From: CAZLKN01 sp964560135
GTDB lineage: Bacteria > Actinomycetota > JAICYB01
Assembly: GCA_964560135.1 (NCBI GenBank)
Contig: CAZLKN010000001.1
Span: 169,400-233,399 of the forward strand
Length of the DNA stretch: 64,000 nucleotides
Direction: 5' to 3'
A program made the translations under genes and the position numbers. Numbering within the stretch: the stretch's first letter is position 1; the number at the start of each line of letters is the position of its first letter. Shown piece by piece: positions 42,456-50,288 of the stretch. The notes beneath the pieces are model-generated. The model was given only the letters and a program-made list of their open reading frames with translations. It searched no databases and was not told the origin of the DNA.

Positions 42456-44945
42456 TCAGGCCCCCTGGGCGCTGCGGCGTTCGCGGATCCCGGGACTTCC
42501 CGCCGGCGAGATGCTCTCTGCGCGCCGGAGCGCCTTTGGGGGCGAGGCGAGCGCTTCGCGCAGCACCTCGTCCATGTGCTCGGCGAAGACGATCCGCAGG
42601 TCTTTGCGGACGAAGTCCGGCACCTCCCGCAGATCCGGTTCGTTGTCCATGGGCAGGATCACGCATTTCACGCCCGCACGGTGCGCGGCGATCACCTTCT
42701 CCTTGATGCCGCCCACGGGCAGGATCCGTCCCCGCAGCGTGATCTCCCCCGTCATCGCCACGCGGCGCCGGACCGGTACCTTCGTCACCGCCGAGATGAG
42801 GGCTGTGGCCAGAGTGATCCCCGCCGAGGGCCCGTCCTTGGGGATCGCGCCGGCCGGCACGTGGACGTGCACGTCGAAGTTCTCGTGCCACCCCTCGGGG
42901 GCCTCGAGGGTGTCCGACAGGGAGCGGGCGTAGGTGAGGGCGGCCTGCGCCGACTCCTTCATCACGTCGCCGAGCTTCCCGGTGAGGGTGAGTCGCCCCT
43001 TGCCCTCCACCAGCGACGCCTCCACGAACAGGACGTCGCCGCCGGCGGGGGTCCATGCCAGCCCGGTGGCCACACCGACCTCGTCGGCTCCGCGCACCTC
43101 GTCCCGGCGGATCCTGGGCGGGCCGAGCATCTCCTCGAGGTCCTTCGCGCGCACCGTCACCTTCCTCGCGGTCTGGCCCCCGGCCACGTCTCGGGCGACC
43201 TTGCGCAGCACGCCGGCGATCTCGCGCTCGAGGTTCCGTACGCCCGCCTCGTGGGTGTAGTTGCGGATGACACCACGCAGGGCCTCGTCGGCGATCCCGA
43301 CCTTGCTCTTCTTGAGTCCGTGCTCGGTGATCTGGCGCGGCACCAGGTACCGCTTGGCGATCGCGAGCTTCTCCGGCTCGGTGTAGCCCCGCAGCTCGAT
43401 GGTCTCCATCCGATCGCGCAGCGGCGCTGGGATGGTGTCCAGCATGTTCGCGGTGCAGATGAACAGGACGTGCGACAGATCCAGCGGCACCTCCAGGTAG
43501 TGGTCGGAGAAGCTGTGGTTCTGCTCGGGGTCGAGCACCTCCAGCAGCGCCGCCGATGGATCGCCGCGGATGTCCATCCCGATCTTGTCGATCTCGTCGA
43601 GCATCATCACCGGGTTCAGGCTCCCGGCCTTACGCAGGCTCTGCACGATGCGTCCGGGCAGGGCTCCGATGTAGGTGCGCCTGTGGCCCCTGATCTCGGC
43701 TTCGTCGCGGATGCCGCCGAGCGACATGCGGACGAACTTGCGCCCGAGGGCCCGGGCGATCGACTGCCCGAGTGAGGTCTTGCCGACACCCGGCGGACCG
43801 ACGAACAGCAGGATGGGGGCCCGGCCCCCGGGCCGGAGCTTGAGCACGGCCAGATGCTCGACGATCCGTTCCTTGATCTTCTCCAGGCCGTAGTGGTCCT
43901 CGTCCAGGATCTGCTGCGCGTGCTCGAGGTCGGTGTCGTCGGTGGTGAGCACGCTCCAGGGCACCGCGAGCAGCCAGTCGAGGTAGTTCCGGCTGACCGT
44001 GCGCTCCGGTGAGGCCGACGGGATCCGCTCCAGCCGCGCCAGCTCGCGCTCGGCCGCCTTCGCGGCCTCCTCCGGCATCTCCGCCTCCGCCACAGCACGC
44101 CGCAGCTCCTCGATCTCGGAGGACTCGTCGTCGCCTTCTCCAAGCTCGTTGCGGATCACCTCGAGCTGCCGCCGGAGGAACTGCTCACGCTGCACCTTGC
44201 GGACGTCCTCGGTGAGCTGCTCCTGGGCCTGGGTGGACAGTTGGAGGAGGTCGCGCTCCCGCTGCAGGTGGCGCTCGAGCAGCTCCAGCCGGCCGCCCAC
44301 GTCGAGGGTGGCCAGCAGCTTCTGCTTCTCGCCGGGCTCGATGTTGAGGTTGGCGGACAGGAAGTCGGCGAGGTCGCCGGGATCGCCGATGTTCACGGCG
44401 GCGACTGCGAACTGCGGCGGGATGTAGGGGGCCAGCTCGGCGACGTCGCGGAACACCGTGAGGACCGAGCGCATCAGCATCTGGGCGTGCTCGTCGGGTG
44501 GTGGTGCCTCGAGAGCCTCGACGCGGGCCCGCAGGTACGGGTCGGTGGACACCCACTCGGTGAACCGCACCCGGGAGATGCCCTGCAGAGCGACCTGGAC
44601 GCCGCCTGTGGGCAGCCGCACGAGCTCGGCGACGCGCGCGGCGGTCCCCACCGAGTGGAGACGCTCGGGTCCCGGCTCGCCCTCCCCGGGCTCGCGGACG
44701 GCGACGGCGGCCAGCATCCGGTTTCCCGCCACCACCTCGTCGACGAGCTTGAGGGACCGTTCACGACCGACGAACACCGGGAGGGCCAGGTTCGGGAAGA
44801 GCACCGCCTCGTTCAGGGGCAGGACGGGGAGCTCCGGGGGCAGCCCGGACGGTTCACGTTTCGGTTTCCCGCGTTTGTCGACCACCGGGATACGGTCGCG
44901 CTGAGCCTCCTCGGAGGCCGCGCCGGCCTTCGGGCGCCTGGTCAA
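42456..44945 (-). CDS. lon: ATP-dependent protease Lon
   Basis: An 829-residue LonA. The N-terminal substrate-binding domain (LPVLPLNEAVLFPNLALPVF onward) is followed by the AAA module with Walker A GPPGVGKT near residue 380 and Walker B MMLDEIDKI, then the protease domain with catalytic Ser in KDGPSAGI and Lys in GGIKEKVIAAHRAG. It degrades damaged proteins. I chose the TTG at 44945, which overlaps the hsp20 stop as TTGA and has AGGTGG upstream; a GTG at 44885 is an alternative. Confidence 0.94.
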   Translation of the reverse strand: MTRRPKAGAASEEAQRDRIPVVDKRGKPKREPSGLPPELPVLPLNEAVLFPNLALPVFVGRERSLKLVDEVVAGNRMLAAVAVREPGEGEPGPERLHSVGTAARVAELVRLPTGGVQVALQGISRVRFTEWVSTDPYLRARVEALEAPPPDEHAQMLMRSVLTVFRDVAELAPYIPPQFAVAAVNIGDPGDLADFLSANLNIEPGEKQKLLATLDVGGRLELLERHLQRERDLLQLSTQAQEQLTEDVRKVQREQFLRRQLEVIRNELGEGDDESSEIEELRRAVAEAEMPEEAAKAAERELARLERIPSASPERTVSRNYLDWLLAVPWSVLTTDDTDLEHAQQILDEDHYGLEKIKERIVEHLAVLKLRPGGRAPILLFVGPPGVGKTSLGQSIARALGRKFVRMSLGGIRDEAEIRGHRRTYIGALPGRIVQSLRKAGSLNPVMMLDEIDKIGMDIRGDPSAALLEVLDPEQNHSFSDHYLEVPLDLSHVLFICTANMLDTIPAPLRDRMETIELRGYTEPEKLAIAKRYLVPRQITEHGLKKSKVGIADEALRGVIRNYTHEAGVRNLEREIAGVLRKVARDVAGGQTARKVTVRAKDLEEMLGPPRIRRDEVRGADEVGVATGLAWTPAGGDVLFVEASLVEGKGRLTLTGKLGDVMKESAQAALTYARSLSDTLEAPEGWHENFDVHVHVPAGAIPKDGPSAGITLATALISAVTKVPVRRRVAMTGEITLRGRILPVGGIKEKVIAAHRAGVKCVILPMDNEPDLREVPDFVRKDLRIVFAEHMDEVLREALASPPKALRRAESISPAGSPGIRERRSAQGA

Positions 44946-45394
44946 TCGAGGTCCACCTGCACCCGGGTCGGACGGCGGTCCACCTTCGGCAGCCGGACGG
45001 TGAGCATCCCCTCGGCGAAGTTCGCCGCCGATCGTTCGCCGTCGACGGGAAGCGGCAGCACGAACCGTCGTTCGAAGGGTCCGGACGGGATCTCGAGCTG
45101 CAGGCACCGGGCCCGCTCGGGCTCGGCGAGCCGCTCGGCGGCGATGGCGCGCTCGCCGGCCAGCGTGACCTCCTGGTCCTCGACTTCGATCGTCACCGAG
45201 TCACGGTCCACGCCTGCGAGCTCGGCGACGAGCACGTACTCGGCCTCCGTCTCGTAGACGTCGACATGGGGCTCCCACGTGCGCTGGTACGCGGACGGGG
45301 TCGAGCGTCGCAACAGATGCTGCACCATGTCATCGACGTGGCGCTCCATATGCTCGAACAGCGGGTCCCGGTCGAACCGGACACCGAGGCTCAT
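44942..45394 (-). CDS. hsp20: Small heat-shock protein (Hsp20/alpha-crystallin family)
   Basis: A 150-residue chaperone that holds unfolding proteins. The alpha-crystallin domain spans about residues 40-145: VDVYETEAEYVLVAELAGVD, the middle GERAI, and the closing ANFAEGMLTVRLPKV (the A-x-x-x-G-x-L motif). AAAGGAGG stands five bases before the ATG. Coupled to lon, so holdase and protease for damaged proteins are made together. No HAIR or CIRCE element is seen upstream; a TACACT box lies at 45456-45451. Confidence 0.92.
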   Translation of the reverse strand: MSLGVRFDRDPLFEHMERHVDDMVQHLLRRSTPSAYQRTWEPHVDVYETEAEYVLVAELAGVDRDSVTIEVEDQEVTLAGERAIAAERLAEPERARCLQLEIPSGPFERRFVLPLPVDGERSAANFAEGMLTVRLPKVDRRPTRVQVDLD

Positions 45395-45431
45395 GTCGCC
45401 TCCTTTCCACCACCGGCCCGGGGGCCGGGCC

Positions 45432-45486
45432 ACCACGACTCGCGACGGCTAGTGTAGCGAGCCTTCGCCCGCAGGCCGTGGGAGCG
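45432..45486. repeat. 55-bp direct repeat, copy 1 (left contig end)
   Basis: Identical to 45587-45641 on the other side of the N run. The two contig ends overlap by exactly 55 bp, a length typical of a de Bruijn k-mer, so this is probably one locus written twice. Confidence 0.85.
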
Positions 45487-45586
45487 NNNNNNNNNNNNNN
45501 NNNNNNNNNNNNNNNNNNNNNNNNNNNNNNNNNNNNNNNNNNNNNNNNNNNNNNNNNNNNNNNNNNNNNNNNNNNNNNNNNNNNNN
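45487..45586. other. Scaffold gap of exactly 100 N
   Basis: A placeholder flanked by the same 55 bases on both sides. The true distance is probably zero, with the contigs merging over the repeat. The 45395-45789 stretch then holds only the hsp20 leader and a glycosyltransferase-like remnant. Confidence 0.9.
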
Positions 45587-45641
45587 ACCACGACTCGCGA
45601 CGGCTAGTGTAGCGAGCCTTCGCCCGCAGGCCGTGGGAGCG
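45587..45641. repeat. 55-bp direct repeat, copy 2 (right contig end)
   Basis: Perfect copy of 45432-45486; see that entry. Confidence 0.85.
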
Positions 45642-45829
45642 GGCTCAGGGTCGGCGAAGCCGCGTCGCTCCATCGCCCCCCACTCACGCCGCGGCCGCCA
45701 GAGCACCGTGAGCTGCCGGTAGCCGACGTTCTCGAGCATCGTCCACAGGGCCACCAGTGCGCGGTCGCCGATGGTGCCCAGCAGGCCGATCAGCCAGCCT
45801 CCGGCGAGGGTGGCGCTCCGTTCTCCAGA
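45587..45829 (-). pseudogene. C-terminal remnant of a membrane glycosyltransferase
   Basis: In the frame open below 45830 the translation reads GGWLIGLLGTIGDRALVALW, then TMLENVGYRQLTVLW, then REWGAMERRGF. The hydrophobic stretch followed by YRQLTVLWR and W-G-M-RRGF recalls the C-terminus of family 2 glycosyltransferases with trailing membrane helices. A stop at 45830-45832 and the overlapping HPt gene remove any N-terminal part. Either a decayed gene or a mis-joined contig end. Downstream it runs into the repeat and gap. Confidence 0.4.
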
Positions 45830-46161
45830 TCACGGCGTAGTTCCTCGATCAGCTCGGCCAGCCTGCGCGCGGACCGGGGTCCGGCTTCGTCACCGCGACC
45901 GAGTATCGTCTCGGCCTCCCGGGCGAGCTCGGATCCGCGCGGGAACCCGAACGTCCCCAGCGCGCCGGAGAGTTTGTGGGCCTCGCGCTCGGCGGCCTCC
46001 AGCAACGCGGCTTGCAGGTGGCCGGAGAGCATCGCCGTGGCCGCATCCTCGAGGACCGTCAGCCGTTCGAGGGCGTTACGCCTGGCGTGTTCCCACAGCG
46101 AGCCCATCCGAGCTTCCAGCTCGGCCAGTTGCCGCCTGCGGTCGGGGGACAGTCCGGACAC
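45790..46161 (-). CDS. HPt phosphotransfer protein
   Basis: A 123-residue helical protein with the phospho-accepting His62 in AHKLSGALGTFGF, the HPt consensus. It would carry phosphate between receiver domains. GTG start, one base after the stop of the single-domain response regulator. Together with the hybrid kinase and receiver upstream it makes a complete phosphorelay set. Confidence 0.82.
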   Translation of the reverse strand: MSGLSPDRRRQLAELEARMGSLWEHARRNALERLTVLEDAATAMLSGHLQAALLEAAEREAHKLSGALGTFGFPRGSELAREAETILGRGDEAGPRSARRLAELIEELRRDLENGAPPSPEAG

Positions 46162-46162
46162 G

Positions 46163-46546
46163 TTACGGTTCCATCTGCCAGCCGAGGAGCTGCGATATCC
46201 GGTCGGGGAGTTCCACGGGATCGAACGGCTTGGAGATGAACCCGTCGATGCCGAGCTCGCCGTACCGCTCCCGGTCGGAGGTCAGGACCTTCGCTGTGAG
46301 CAGGATCACGGGGATCCCGCTGGTGTCGGGCCGCGCCCGGAGCTGCTCGAAGGTCGTCGGCCCGTCCATGTCCGGCATCATGACGTCCAGCAGGATCGCG
46401 TCCGGTTTCTGCGCCGCGGCGACCTCGACCCCTTCAGCACCCGACGAGGCTGTGAACACGTCCCACCCGGCGATGACCTCGAGGGTGGCCTGCGCCACCT
46501 CCCGGATGTCACGCTCGTCGTCGATCACCAGTAGCCGTTTCGTCAT
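46163..46546 (-). CDS. Single-domain response regulator (CheY-like)
   Basis: A 127-residue receiver without output domain. Acidic pocket DDE at 9-11, phospho-accepting Asp54 in ILLDVMMPDMDG, Thr in LLTAKV and Lys in ISKPF. Its ATG overlaps the stop of the hybrid kinase (ATGA), and an HPt gene follows. It may shuttle phosphate from the kinase to HPt; the final output is not encoded nearby. Confidence 0.88.
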   Translation of the reverse strand: MTKRLLVIDDERDIREVAQATLEVIAGWDVFTASSGAEGVEVAAAQKPDAILLDVMMPDMDGPTTFEQLRARPDTSGIPVILLTAKVLTSDRERYGELGIDGFISKPFDPVELPDRISQLLGWQMEP

Positions 46547-49227
46547 GTCGCCTCTCCCCCGGGCCGCTGCTTCTCCTCGGTCCCCGATCCGACGATGGTC
46601 CCCACGAGATCGAGGATCCGCCGCTGCAGCTCCTCCGGTGTGGTCCGGCCCTTCGTCATGAATTCTGTCCGACCGAGCTGCAGGCGCGCACGTTCGCCCG
46701 CACCCAGGTCCTTACCCGAGTACACGATGATCGGGATCGCGCCGATGCGCCCGCGGGCGCGCAGGCGGTCCACCACCTCGAAGCCGCTGCCCTCGAACAG
46801 CACGAGGTCGAGGACAAGCAGGTCGGGATCGAGTCGCTCGATGAGCTCGACGGCATCGCGGGTTGTGGCCGCACAGACGGCCTGGACGCCGGCGCCTCGG
46901 AGGAACTCGCTGAGCACCTCTGCCAGATCCGTGTCGTCCTCGACGATCAGGGCCGTGGTATCCCGGGCGGTGGGGCCGACCAGGCGTTCGACCACACGCT
47001 GGACCACTTCCGGATCCCACGGTTTCACGATCCAGTCCACGGCTTCCATGGGCCGGGTCACGTCCTCGGGACGTACGTGGCTGAGGATCACCACGGGGAC
47101 ATCGCGGGTCGCCTCGTCCTCCTTCAGCTCCTCCAGCACCTCCCAGCCGTTCTGGCCGGGCATGACGAGGTCCAGCAGGATCACATCAGGTCGTCGTTCC
47201 CGCGCCATCTGCAGCGCCTCCATACCGCTTCCGACGGCGGTGACGTGGAACCCGCGGGAGCCGATGTCGGCGATCAGTCGGTCACGCACATCGGTGTCGT
47301 CGTCGCAGACCAGGATCTCGCCGCGTCCCCGCAGCGGCCGGCCCCTCTGCGTCGGGAGCGTGAACGAGACCGTCGTTCCCCGGCCCACCTCGCTGTCCAA
47401 CCAGATACGGCCCCCGTGACGCTCGACGATCTTCTTGCAGATCGCGAGCCCGAGTCCGGTCCCGCCCTTCTCCCTGGAGTCTGAGGCGTCCACCTGGGTG
47501 AACCGCTCGAAGATCGTGGGGATCTTCGACGGCGGGATGCCCCGGCCCTCGTCCCGCACGCGAAACAGGACCTGGCCACCGTTCTGCTCGGCTTCGAGGT
47601 GGACCGCACCCCCGGGCTCGGAGAACTTGATCGCGTTGGAGAGCAGGTTCGTGATCGTCTGGAGCACCCGGTCCGCGTCGGCGTGCACCGGCGCTTCGAC
47701 AGGCAGGACGCGCAGCGTCACGGTGTGTTCGTCGGCCATCGCCTGCATCACGTCCGCACCCTGCTCCATCAGGTCGCGGACGTCGTGGTCGCGGGGGTCC
47801 ATCTCCACGCGGCCCGACTCCATGCGCTCGATGTCCAGGATGTCGTTGATGAGGCGGATCAGGCGGTCGGTGTTGTGGACGGCGATGTCGAGCATCCGCT
47901 GGCCTCGCTCCGAAAGCTCTCCGATGGCCCCCGAGGCCAGGAGACCGAGGGCCCCGCGGATCGAGGTCAGCGGGGTCCGAAGCTCGTGACTGACGACCGA
48001 GACGAACTCGTCCTTGAGCCGCTGCATCTCCCGCCGGTCGCTGATGTCCAGGACGTGGCCGACGAGCATCCACTCGCCTTCCTGGCCCTGCAGGTGGACC
48101 GGCGAGTGCACCCATAGGTAGGTCCCGTCGGCGTGCCGGAATCGGTACTCCACCTCTGCCTGACCGCCGCCCGCGGCGATCAGGTCGCCGAGGACCCGTT
48201 CGACGTCCGGCCGGTCGTCCGGGTGGATGCGCTCGAGCACGAAGGCGGAGGACCCCGTCATCTCCTCCGTCGTGTACCCCAGGATGCGCTCGACGTTCGG
48301 GCTCAGGTACTTGATCCGCAGGGTATCGGGGGACATCTGAAAGACCACCGCGGGGCTGGCCGCGACCAGGCTCTCCAGGAACTCCTTGGCTTCCCGCAGC
48401 TCGTGCTCGCGTTCGCGCAGCCGGATCCCGGTTCGTTCGATGGCGCGGCTGAGCTCACCGAGCTCGTCGCGGTCGTCGCGCGCGACCAGCGGCGGTTCCC
48501 CGGCAGCGAGGCGGCGGGCGCTGGCTTCCACGCGGCCGACGCGGTCCACCACCCCCGAGGAGAACAGGAGCGCCGCCACGATCCCGCCCACCAGTCCGAG
48601 GAGCAGGCAGAGGACCACGACGAGGAAGGCATACCGTCGCACGCCCTCCGCCCGGACGAGCTGCTCGGCCAGGCGTCCGGCCTCGTGCTCCTCCATCTGC
48701 TCGAGGATCCCCCGGACGCTCTGCGCGACCAGCCTGCCCTGGGCGAGCGCCTGCGTCTGCTCCACGGTCGGTGCGCCGCCGGTGGGGCGTGTCCGCCGCA
48801 GGGTGTCGAGGATGTCGAGCCGCCGCTCGGACATCTGCGCGACCCGGGCCGCGCGGTCGGCCTGCTCGGCTTCGTCCTGCACCATCGAGCCGAGCCGGCC
48901 GAGGGCACCGGGGAGCCGCTCCCTGGCCGTGAAGTAGGGGGTCAAAAACGCATCTCGGCCCACGAGCAGGTATCCACGCACCCCGGTCTCGGCATCCACG
49001 AGCAGCGCCCGGACCTCGAGGATCTGGGACCGCAGCTCGAGGGTGGCGTGGAGCTCCCGGTCGGCCCGGCCGCTGCTGTGCTGGACGAGCAGGAAGGAAC
49101 CGCCGGCCACGACCAGCGCGACGAGCGGGATAGCCACGACCACCACGCCTTTGCGTCGCAGCGGCAGATCAGACCAGGCCCTGCCGAGCCGGGATGGCTC
49201 TGGCGGGGAATGAGTGTCGACGGCCAC
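46543..49227 (-). CDS. Hybrid histidine kinase: CHASE3, HAMP, PAS, HisKA, HATPase, two receivers
   Basis: An 894-residue membrane sensor. A first membrane span (about 22-44) is followed by a CHASE3-like extracytoplasmic domain with LVDAETGVRGYLLVG, a second span (about 207-229), HAMP and a PAS domain. The kinase core has SHELRTPLTSIRGA (His near 413), NLLSNAIKF, DEGRGIP and GTGLGLAI. Two receivers follow with Asp near 685 (LLDLVMPGQNGW) and 805 (LVLDLVLFEGSG). The GTG at 49227 is the only start that keeps the first span; its ribosome-binding site is weak. It is coupled to the response-regulator gene. Confidence 0.9.
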   Translation of the reverse strand: MAVDTHSPPEPSRLGRAWSDLPLRRKGVVVVAIPLVALVVAGGSFLLVQHSSGRADRELHATLELRSQILEVRALLVDAETGVRGYLLVGRDAFLTPYFTARERLPGALGRLGSMVQDEAEQADRAARVAQMSERRLDILDTLRRTRPTGGAPTVEQTQALAQGRLVAQSVRGILEQMEEHEAGRLAEQLVRAEGVRRYAFLVVVLCLLLGLVGGIVAALLFSSGVVDRVGRVEASARRLAAGEPPLVARDDRDELGELSRAIERTGIRLREREHELREAKEFLESLVAASPAVVFQMSPDTLRIKYLSPNVERILGYTTEEMTGSSAFVLERIHPDDRPDVERVLGDLIAAGGGQAEVEYRFRHADGTYLWVHSPVHLQGQEGEWMLVGHVLDISDRREMQRLKDEFVSVVSHELRTPLTSIRGALGLLASGAIGELSERGQRMLDIAVHNTDRLIRLINDILDIERMESGRVEMDPRDHDVRDLMEQGADVMQAMADEHTVTLRVLPVEAPVHADADRVLQTITNLLSNAIKFSEPGGAVHLEAEQNGGQVLFRVRDEGRGIPPSKIPTIFERFTQVDASDSREKGGTGLGLAICKKIVERHGGRIWLDSEVGRGTTVSFTLPTQRGRPLRGRGEILVCDDDTDVRDRLIADIGSRGFHVTAVGSGMEALQMARERRPDVILLDLVMPGQNGWEVLEELKEDEATRDVPVVILSHVRPEDVTRPMEAVDWIVKPWDPEVVQRVVERLVGPTARDTTALIVEDDTDLAEVLSEFLRGAGVQAVCAATTRDAVELIERLDPDLLVLDLVLFEGSGFEVVDRLRARGRIGAIPIIVYSGKDLGAGERARLQLGRTEFMTKGRTTPEELQRRILDLVGTIVGSGTEEKQRPGGEAT

Positions 49228-49314
49228 GTCCCCATTGTCTACGTTGTCGTATCGATTTGGAAGCGATGGATACGTTGCGCCCCTGGATGGGGTATGACGG
49301 GGGAAGGTGAAGCG

Positions 49315-50175
49315 ATGGCCGGGAGGGGACCGATGCGGTGGTGGCGGAACCTCGCGCTCGCGAGGAAGGTGGCGTTCGCGTTCGGGGTCGTGTACCTGGT
49401 GGTGGGGGGCGTCGGGTTCGCGGTGACCGCCGACGTCGATTTCACGGCGCGGACGGGCGAGTCCCTGGTGATCTTCGACCTGAATCCGCTGCACAACATC
49501 GTCCATCTCGGTGTGGGGGCGCTGCTGTTCTTCGGCGCCTTCGGCGGTGTCTGGGCCGCACGTGCCTTCTGCGTGGTGGTCGGTGCGGTGTACCTGGCGG
49601 TGGGGTTCGCCGGGCTGTTCGCGATCGGTGAGGAGGCGAACATCCTCGCGCTCAACCACGCCGACAACGGCCTGCACCTACTGTCGGGTGCGCTCTTGTT
49701 CGGCGTGGGGCTGCGACCGGCCGTGCAGGAGCTGGTGAGCCCCGAGGAGATGATCGGGATGCCCGAGGAGCCCGAGGACGAACCGGTGGACTACGTCGAC
49801 GAGCCCCTCCCCGAGCCCGCACCGCCCCACGCCCGGGCCGAGGCCCCGCCGCCGCCCCCGGCCCCCGCCGCCGCCGAAGAGGTCCTGGACTGGGGGGACG
49901 ACGAGGAAGGCGACGAGTGGGACGAGCTGGAGCAGACGATCGCGATGGACGCCTCGGACGACTGGCCGCAGGAGGGCGACGTCGACTGGGACGACGTCGA
50001 GGTCACCGACGAGCTCGGGGTGCTGCGCCCCGGTGAGGCTGCGCCGGTGACCGGACGCTACGCGTGCATCTGCGGCCAGGAGCTCGATCTCGAGCACGGG
50101 AAGACCGTCCCGCCGTGTCCCTCGGGCGAGGCCGGGGAGCACCGGTTCCGGCTGCTGTCCCACGAGTCGAACTGA
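49315..50175 (+). CDS. DUF4383 membrane protein with acidic tail and terminal Cys motif
   Basis: A 286-residue protein. The first 145 residues are a DUF4383 domain with four membrane segments (VVYLVVGGVGFAVTADVDF, then FDLNPLHNIVHLGVGALLFF). A long acidic and Pro-rich cytoplasmic stretch (about 145-250) follows, ending in CICGQELDLEHGKTVPPC, a possible zinc knuckle not usual in the family. I chose the second ATG (49315), preceded by GGAAGGTGA. The function is unknown. Confidence 0.75.
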   Translation: MAGRGPMRWWRNLALARKVAFAFGVVYLVVGGVGFAVTADVDFTARTGESLVIFDLNPLHNIVHLGVGALLFFGAFGGVWAARAFCVVVGAVYLAVGFAGLFAIGEEANILALNHADNGLHLLSGALLFGVGLRPAVQELVSPEEMIGMPEEPEDEPVDYVDEPLPEPAPPHARAEAPPPPPAPAAAEEVLDWGDDEEGDEWDELEQTIAMDASDDWPQEGDVDWDDVEVTDELGVLRPGEAAPVTGRYACICGQELDLEHGKTVPPCPSGEAGEHRFRLLSHESN

Positions 50176-50208
50176 CGCCGAACGCCCGTGAGGGCGCCGT
50201 TGGCTGTC

Positions 50209-50214
50209 TATACT
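50209..50214 (+). promoter_or_regulatory. -10 box of the korAB operon
   Basis: TATACT, near consensus, with no good -35 at 17 bases. It lies within TCTAT-ACTTGA-ATAGA, a short inverted repeat. The leader to the GTG at 50289 is about 70 bases. Confidence 0.45.
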
Positions 50215-50288
50215 TGAATAGAGCGGCCGGGACCTCCCACCGGGTCCAACCGTGCGCCGACAACCACACGCGTCGAGAGGAGTTCGAG

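Noticed and set aside
45432..45641. 55-bp direct repeat as an attachment site or target duplication
   Set aside because: Both copies abut a 100-N gap, no integrase or transposase is near, and contig-end overlap is simpler.
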